Positions 46,904 through 56,000 of a stretch of DNA of 64,000 nucleotides are shown here, in pieces. Both the position numbers and the translations under genes were made by a program. Numbering within the stretch: the first letter of the stretch is position 1; the number at the start of each line of letters is the position of its first letter. This DNA is from Calliopum simillimum (taxonomy: Eukaryota > Arthropoda > Insecta > Diptera > Lauxaniidae), in the NCBI GenBank assembly GCA_951812925.1, contig OX638369.1:55688373-55752372 (forward strand). The letters run 5' to 3'. Under the pieces are notes generated by a model. That model was not told where the DNA came from. It saw only the letters and a program-made list of their open reading frames with translations, and did no database searches.

Positions 46904-47051
46904 TTAAATAACAGCATTTTTGCAATCAATTTGTTCACTGTTTGTTCCGACAAAAGGAAGATTAAATGTAGCCAGCCATTCCTTGGATTTCTCAAGATTC
47001 TCAAAAGCCAACAGATTTGTGATGTACTCAACGCCAATAGATGGACGATAA
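46904..47051 (-). CDS. LENG8: LENG8 coding exon 5 and stop
   Basis: This terminal exon is too short to appear as a long ORF. It was found by extending the SAC3 frame. Acceptor TTGATTTAG|T at 47051 is followed by [18 protein letters not shown]...[14 protein letters not shown]...QIDCKNAVI and TAA at 46906-46904. The split codon TC|T (Ser) joins exon 4 as KSYRPS. The YRP motif and a late IDCK are conserved near the C terminus of family members. Confidence 0.85.
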
Positions 47052-50000
47052 CTAAATCAAGTGATGATATAGATTTGATAAATTTAATAAAGGTTTAAAA
47101 AAAAACGTTTTCATAAAATATTAAAAGAGAAGTCTTTGAATTAAATGAATAAATGTTTTTAAAAAATTAGCAACAGTTTATAAACAAAAATATAACAAAG
47201 ATTTAGAATTTCTTAAAGAAAAAAAAAAATTTATTTAAAAAGACATTTCTCTATCTAGGGTTTTAAATATTTCATTAAACGCCCAAGTTTTGGGCATTAT
47301 TTCATAAATGATTATCGTCCAAAATTTATACAAAAATAACTTGGGCGTTATTTCATTCGACGTTATTTCCTACTGCCCACAGCAGCTACAGCCAAACTTA
47401 ATTAACTCTTACTTAAAAGATAGGCAGTAGGAAATATCACACAAAATAAAAACGAAATAACGCCCATATTTTTAACGAAATAACGTCCAATGTGGACTTT
47501 CTTAATTTTTGGCCGTTATTTCAGGCGTAAGGAAATAACGCCCAAAAACGAAATGAAATAACGCCCAAATTATTTGCAAATAAATTTGGGCGATTGGGTT
47601 TAAAAAAAAACTAAATAACGCCTAAAAAATAAAAAAACCTAAAACCGCCCAAAATAAAAAGGAAATAACGCCCAAAAAATATGAAATAACGCTCTAACAC
47701 AAAATAACGCCAATATAATGCCCAATAAAAACGAAATTACGTCCAAAAAATAAAAAAACTGCGTTAGGAAATAACGCCCAAAATAAAAACGAAATAACGC
47801 CCAAAATATGTAGGCGTTAGGAAATAACGCCCAAGGAAATAACGCCCAAAAAAAAAACAAAATAATTTGGGCGATAATCATTTTGGAAATAACGCCCAAA
47901 AATTTGGGCTTTATTTCGTTTTTTTTTGGGCGTTATTTCCTTTTTTTTTTAAAAAAACGAAATAACGCCCAAAAAAAATGAAATAACGCCCAAAAAATAA
48001 AATGACGTAATAACGCCCAAAATAAAAAACGAAATAACGCCCAAAAATATGAAATAACGCCCAAAATCAAAAACGAAATAACGCCCAAATTATGTTCATA
48101 TAAATTTTGGCGATAATCATTTTGGAAATAACGCCCAAAATTTATTTGTATGAAAATAATTTGGGCGTTATTTCGTTTTTCGTTTTTAGGCGTTATTTCA
48201 TTTTTTAAAAATAAAACGAAATAACGCCCAAAAAAACGAAATAAAGCCCAAATTTTTGGGCGTTATTTCCAAAATGATTATCGCCCAAATTTATATGAAA
48301 ATAATTTGGGCGTTATTTCGTTTTTGTTTTTGGGCGTTATTTCATATTTTTTGGGCGTTATTTCGTTTTTTATTTTGGGCGTTATTACGTCATTTTATTT
48401 TTGGGCGTTATTTCGTTTTTTTTTTGGGCGTTATTTCCTAACGCCAAATATGTATATGAAATACGCCCAAAAATATGAAACATCGATCAAAAACAAAAAC
48501 GAAATAACGCCCAAATTATTTTCATATAAATTTGGGAGATAATCATTTTGGAAATAACGCCCAAAATTTATTTATATGAAAATAATTTGGGCGTTATTTC
48601 TTTTTTTTTTTTTTTTGGGCGTTAGTTCCAAAATGATTATCGCCAAAATTTATATGAAAATAATTTGGGCGTTATTTCGTTTTTGTTTTTGAGCATTTTT
48701 TCATATTTTTTGGGCATTATTTCCTTTTTATTTTGTGCGTTTTTTTATTTTTGGGCGTTATTTCGTTCTCATTGGACATTATTTCGTTTTTTTTTTTTTT
48801 AATCCAATCGCTCAAATTTATAAAAAAATAATTTTAGTGTTATTTCTTTGTTGTTGGGAGTTATTTAATTTTTTGGGCGTTATGACGTCTTTTTGTTTTT
48901 GGCATTTATTGTTTTTAAGAAATAATGCCCACAAAAAAACGAAAAAAAGCCCAAAAAAAAAAACAATAATATTATTTTCATATAAATGAATTCCAAATCC
49001 GTTATTTTTTTTTTTTAATTTTCAGTGGGCGTTATTTCCTAACTCAAATTTTTTTATAACATGAACCAAATCGAACGGCATTGACGATAGTTTTTATTAT
49101 CAATTCTATAACTTGCAGTCTTGATAATTAAAATTTCTATGAGCATAAAGTTAATTTGAGTTATCAAGTTTGACCGTACTTTTAAAAACTATTATAGAAC
49201 ACGTTAATTCATAAAAGAAACATAAGGTATAATTCCTTTCTTAAAATAAAAGTGCATATTGATGAGTAATTTTCTATTCTATAAAAGCTTCGAAAAATAT
49301 TCTTTTTTAATATATTTAAGCACTGTAAAAGGATATAAAGTGGGAAAAGTTCTTTTATGTGAGGGAAAGTCTTGAAGACCTTAATTTATCGCTTAATAAC
49401 TCACACAAGCACAAAAGCAAAAAAGAAATTAAAATATACGCATTTGTAAAACTCTCCAAGAGAAAGGTTAGCGAAAAGTCTAAAAAAAAAACTCGTTTGC
49501 CAATTTTATTAAATTACTTTAAATGATATGAAATTTGGAAAGCGGGATATAAAATCAAACTGCATGCATATTAATTGTATCGAAATAATAAGCTTAAACC
49601 TATATACGTACGATTTTATTATTGTTTTAAGAGCATTTTTACGCTCTCTCTCGATAAACCAATCAATTAAGTGACCTGCCATAAGTGGTGCCGTTTTATA
49701 CAACTGAAACAGTTTACAATAGTTACCCAAAGCCCATGCCGAACGGAATTCCAATGCATGAGCAACAATGGTGTTTTCACGTTGCGTTTGTGTCAGTGAA
49801 CGCAAGACAGTTGTTGTGTCTAAAATGAAACATCACAAAATATTTTATAACAGTTTTACTTTGTTAGTTGTACTTGATAAGCCGATGTTAATTACTACTT
49901 ACCCAAGGTATTTTTTGTAAATATATAATACAAAATACGATATGCGGTGAATTCCAAAGTATTCGAACTACTGCCCACTTCTGTATAAAGCATTTTCAAT

Positions 50001-53000
50001 TGAGTTTGACACTGATTAAATTCTTCATGATCACCCTTTTCCATAGCAATGCGAGCATGTGTTTCATAAACTTCAACAGTGAAATTATCGCGAATACCTT
50101 GGACCTACAAGAAAATTAAAAAAACATAAACATAAAAAATAAGTTTTAATTTAAACAAAAATAAGTTATATTGCTATACGTACCGTCAAATCCTGTCTTA
50201 TTGACTTCAACTGATCACAAGCATAAAAATAATCCTGATTATCACGCCACTTTTGTTTTACATTTTGCAATGAATGTGTCAACACCTCGATTGGCCGCAC
50301 TTCTGATGGTGATGGTGCTTTTGTTAAGCGCAAGAATGACTTTTCTAAATCCCTACATGTGCCTACTATATGTAAATCTAACAATTCTAAGCCTGCATCA
50401 CCCGCTACGCCCAAACCATCATCGATGAATAAACGAGAATTGTTTAATTTTTTATGTTTTTTCTGTGACGATGATGTCGCCGACGCTGCTGCATTTGAAA
50501 ATGGCGAAGAAGCTACAGCCACAACAGATTTTTTAGAACCACCTTGACTAAAACGTGCTGCACGTTGCTGTAAGCGTTGCGAATCATCATCGATTGCACC
50601 GCCTATTGAACTTGCATAAAATGCTGCTTTCGAGGATGACGCAGTGGAAAGGTTATTCGACGAAGAGGAAGAGTTTTTGGAATTTTTGCCTTTCTTATTT
50701 AATTTTGTTGGTTTTTTGCTAGAATTGAAAGAAATAAAATTTTCAGAAGATCGACGATCAGATGATTCTGAACTGCTGCTACGACGTTGTTTCCGTCTTG
50801 GACTGCCAGAGGAACTACGTGAACGCGAGCTACGTTTATTGTGTTTTGATGACGGTGAACTGAAAGAAAGAAAACAAAAATAAAATTTTATAGATTCCTA
50901 AAGTTACTTATGCTTACGTTCCCTAAAGAGATATAACTTACTACAGAAGTAAAATTAGGAAACATAAAACTCTCTAAATTACAAAACATGGAGTTAGCTT
51001 TGCGTGTGCAAATTAGATTTAATGATTATTAACTTGGAACAACCACACGTCTTTATGTAAAACCTTAAGAATTTTATAAGATCACCCAGAAACCATAAGT
51101 TTTTTGCAAGTACATATTCTCGGAAGTTAACCCCCTAGGAAGCCGAAAAACGAATGTGAAATATTACGACCATTCTTCTATGGATTAAGAAAGGCCATTA
51201 TGGTTATGTTAATGATGACCTAGCAGAAAAGGTTATAAATGGTGACCCATACATCTTGCAAGATTTGAATGTGCCACCATCAGTGCTATCAAAAACAGTT
51301 TGACTGTTGACAGTTTAGGGTAAGTAATGGATTATAGGAGGATATTCAACGCTGTATCAAATTCAACCCCATTTATGCAAAATGAACATGGAAATTTTCG
51401 ACAAGAGGGCGTTATAAGGGGTTTTCCTTCTTGTTTTGGTAGAACCCCAAAAGGAAGAAATAGAGAGTAAGTTCAGGGATAATGTTTTGAGGAAAAAAGG
51501 GATGGAAGTCAGGAGTCACTTTTTGTAAATGTAATTTTTGCAAGGAAGCAGCCCTAAGGGCACGGTGCTCGTGAGCGGGGTTTACACTAACATGATCGGT
51601 CTCTCGAAAATTCTTGTGGGGTTCAAATATATTTATAGTACTTAAACATCATTTTAAGCGCAAAATAAAAAAAATCCAGTAGTTTTACCTGGAAATTTTT
51701 GCGGGATTTTCGCAAATGAGTTATTTTATAGAATTCGATATGCTCTTTCAGAATTTCAACTTTGCTACCTCGAGTCGTGTTCGCTCGCGCCGCCATATTG
51801 GAAAAATGTTTTTTACAAATATCTCTTTAACGGTTACATTTAGAGAAAAAGTACCTGGAGACCGATCCCTGCTCGGTCAACAATCTGATCTTATTATTTT
51901 AGTCGATGTTTTTATTCATAGCTATTTTTTGTTATGAAACTCGTACCTTTTCACCCCCAATGCTTTCAAAATGATAAATTAACCGATGAGAAAAATAATA
52001 AGAAAAAACTCGGAAAATATCGAATGGTATAGAAAAATATCAAGAACTCCAAATTTTTAAGAGAAATAGAATGACTTAAAATAAATAAATGGGATACGCC
52101 ACGCACCCGAAATATTTCGTCTTTTGTATGGGGGCTGAAATATCGTATCATCATGCCTCGGAAAGATCATTCCATTTTTTTTTGTGCATGAGTTATTAAC
52201 TAAAATTTTTATTTTGGAAAAAAGTGGGCGTGGCAATTAATGAACAAAGCCCACTTTTCGTTATGCTTTAGATACTCGTGATCCAGATCCGCATACCAAA
52301 TTTCATCAAAATATGTTGTACCATTTGCGTTAAATAGCATTTAATTTGTTTCACTTGTATGGGAGGTTCCACGCCCACCTGCGATATTTTGCCCACTTTC
52401 AGCTCGTAGGTGCCTCATAAAAAGAAGATTCCCTACATTTAAACTCAGAAAGATTGCTTTAGTACTTTTCTTTTTATAGCGTATTAAATTTTTGTGGGCG
52501 GTGCCACGCCCTCCAACGAGTTTTCCTAATAAAACGGCATATCACATATTAGTACTTGTTTTCAGGGGAAAAATATTTTAAATTTTCATTAAAATTGTTG
52601 AATTCGTTTTCGAGTAATATTGAATTAAAATTTTCAATGGTTAAAAAAGGGGCGTGGCACTTCTTAGATACCGCCCACTTTTCGGTTATTGCAAGGCATT
52701 GATAAGTAGTACCTACATACCAAATTTCATTAAAATATCTTGTAAGATTTGCGAGAAATAGCATTTAACGTATTTTGCTTGTATGGGAGGTTCCACGCGC
52801 AATGGCGACATTTCGCCCATTTTCAAATCAGAGATGCCCTATTGCAATTAGGCTCCTCACAGTTAATTTCAGAATGTTTGCTTTATTGGTTCTCTTTTTA
52901 TACCGTTTTATATTTTTGTAGGCGGTGCCACGCCCTTCAACGAGTTTTCCCAATATAACGGCACATCACGTATGAATCCCTGTTTTCAGAGGTAATATCT

Positions 53001-56000
53001 CCTAAATTTTCATAAAAATTGTTGGAGTCGTTTTCGAGTAATATTGAATCAAAATTTTCAAGGGCTGAAAAGTGGGCGTGGCACTTCTTCGATCCCGCTC
53101 ACTTTTTTTCTGTTACAAGGCAATATTAAGCCGTATCCGCTGACCAAATTTCGTCCAAATACCTTGTATGGTTTGTGAGTTATGACTAAATCAAATTTAA
53201 AATTTAGTGCAGTGCCACGCCCTCTGGTGAGCATTTACAAAGTTCAAACCTAGCTCATTCTTCATTGTTTGCTAATACCTAACACTATTCCAAGTTTCAT
53301 TGAAATCGCTGTAGCCGTTTTCGAGAAGAAATATTGGCACAGAAATAAGTACAAAAAAACAAAAAAACATACAATTTTAGCTCCTATAAGAAGAGAAGAT
53401 ATTGTGGCGCAATATTGTAGCTTTCTATAAAAATTACGTCTTAATTGTTTTCGTACGACTTATAACTCAGGATATCCTAATTCAAAATTTGAAAAAAATT
53501 AGTAAATTGTGCATGCCGCTTATGAGTAGGCACAGTGATGTGTTGAGCTTAAAATTACAATAACTCATGAACGGTGAGTCACACGTTCAAAGTAAAAAAT
53601 CCTCTTTATAGGGAACTACTTCTACTATAAGCTTCATTTTATATTTTTTTTCACATGACCTATAGTTTACGAGATATTTTATCAACAAACCTAAAATTTA
53701 GAACAAAACCGTTTTTTCAAAATGTAAACGTTAACGTGTTGATTTGCATTAACGTAAAAATAACCGTTTAGAAAATATTCGATAAAATGAAATTTTTCGA
53801 CTTTTTGCGGATTTTTAAGAACGGTTATTTTTTCGTGGTTACCGGACATAATCCCCACTTCGTAAATGGGGATTATGTCCGAAAATTTTTTGGTCATAGT
53901 CCCAACGGACATAATCCCCACTTCGTAAATGGGGATTATGACCGAAAAATTTTGGTCATGGGGGTTATGTCCGCAAATTTTCCAAAAATTCCAATACCGT
54001 TTTCGCGGCGGCCTTCAGCCGCTGATCAGTCTATAATATATCCAACACCTAGTTTGCTAGCCACAGTAATTTTACATAAGAGTAGGGGTAAATGGGCGGC
54101 CGCAGCTTAGGATTTAAAACTCCCATAAATTCAACACCGGCTTCATGGGGGTTATGTCCGCAAATTTTTTGGACGTAATCCCAATAGGGGTTATGTCCGA
54201 AAAATTGAATAAAGATTGAACAAAATTTTTGCAATAAAAAATTTAAAAAATTAATGTAGTGTTGGATGTCATAAACTGATCCGCGGCAGAGATGTGCACG
54301 ATGTCCATTCAAACGCTTCTATGAGACATTCGCAAAAAAACGAACCGAGAATCATCACTAGACAGCAAACGCACGAAACGAATGGAAGCACGACAGTAGA
54401 CAAAAAAATGCAATGAGCTTCGCCGACACGAAGGCAAAAAGCAATAGAGACAGTGAAAAAGGCAACGAATGTTCTGAGTTTTGCTGACACGAAGCCTAAA
54501 AGCAATAAACGCAGTGAAAAAAGTAACGAGTATTGGAAAAAGCACCACTGCATTGCATTGCGTTTTATTAAATTTTTTATGCATTATTATTAAGTTTAAA
54601 GCATTTTTTGTCTTTGGTGACCCCTCACAAAATTTGAAGTAGAATATATTTGTAAAATACATTAACCTATTACAGTCGACGTCCAATAATACGAATTATA
54701 TAATGTCAGGCCTATTCGTAAAATCGAAAAATTCGTATTATCGCAACGAAATTTTGTTCCTTTTTTCTTTTATACTGAGGTATATCGTCGGTTTAGAGAT
54801 AAAATTGATTAACTCGAATATTTTATTTGAGAGAAAACATCAGTTTACTAAAAAAATTCTATGAAAAATAGAAAATTTATGAATTTTTCTTCTAAGTAAT
54901 AAGGTGGAGAAATGAAAAACACAATATTTTGATATCAAACAAAAAATATTTGATGGAAAAAAATATGGGAATCGGAGTTTTGCCAATAAAAGAAGAAATT
55001 TGAAGTAAATACGCCAAATGTAGCAGTTAAAGAAGCATGACGTGACTGATTTGGCTAAAATTAGGCATTGTTGTATTACCGATGCCTAGCATTATCAAAG
55101 TGCTAGGACTTAGCTCTTGTACTATTTGTTGTAAATTTCTTAGAAAGACTGCTTTTTATAAACTCAAACTTTTTGTTTTCAAATTTTTCGAAAAATTTTA
55201 AATTTTTGAACAATTTTTCTAAGCCCAAATAATAAGAAAAAAGCATTTCAAAACGTTCTAAAAACTCTGACGTATTCTTTCATGCATTCTAAGCATTTAA
55301 TGCTTTGCAAAAAAGCAAAGCCTACTAAGAAAAAAATCTCATTCGTATTATCGAACCGTAAAATTTACCGCTGTTCGTATTATAGAATCACATGTGGAAG
55401 AAATATTGCATTCGTATTATTGGACATTCGTAATACGGAGCATTCGTTTTACTGGACGTCGACTGTATATCCCACTTTTCGAAAAGGGGTCAAAAAGATT
55501 CTAAAAGACAAGATATAATGGTTAAAAAATGTTTATTGTGTAATTTCATGTTTACTCTGGAGCAACATATTTTGTCCAAAATGAAGAGATTTACAGTAGG
55601 ATGAAATTTCGAAAATAAATTTTTTGCAAGTATTTAAGCCAAAAAAAACAATATCTGGTTGATTTAAGTTTCCAGATATGATTTTTTTATACCTTAGGCG
55701 AAATATTTGACATATCTCAGAGAACTCATTCCGAACTTTTTTGCGATTGTTATAAAACAAAAACTGCATCAAGCCGAGGTTTTGCATAAAACGGCGTTGA
55801 GCGACCTCTAAATGCACTTCCAAAAATTATACAATACAAAATTCTCAGCTCATTTTTTTGACATCCTCTTTCAGATTTTTGAGGGTTATTCTGTAATTAA
55901 AAAAAAAAAATGTGTCCAACATTGTAATATGAACAACAAAAACAAAAAAAGGAATTTTTCCTATTTTACATTGCATTTACTTAACTTTATCCGCAATGCA

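Noticed and set aside
47639..48989. ORFs with repeated WALFRFxFG-like peptides
   Set aside because: The peptide periodicity is the translation of the GGGCGTTATTTC word array; frames switch with filler length and there is no conserved protein.
47280..49040. CRISPR-like array
   Set aside because: The words are short, occur in both orientations, have A/T-only filler of variable length, and the genome is eukaryotic.
49606..49612. Alternative LENG8 exon 4 donor at TAC|GTATAT
   Set aside because: Joining it to the only suitable acceptor (47051) breaks the frame; the donor four bases earlier gives KSYRPS in frame.
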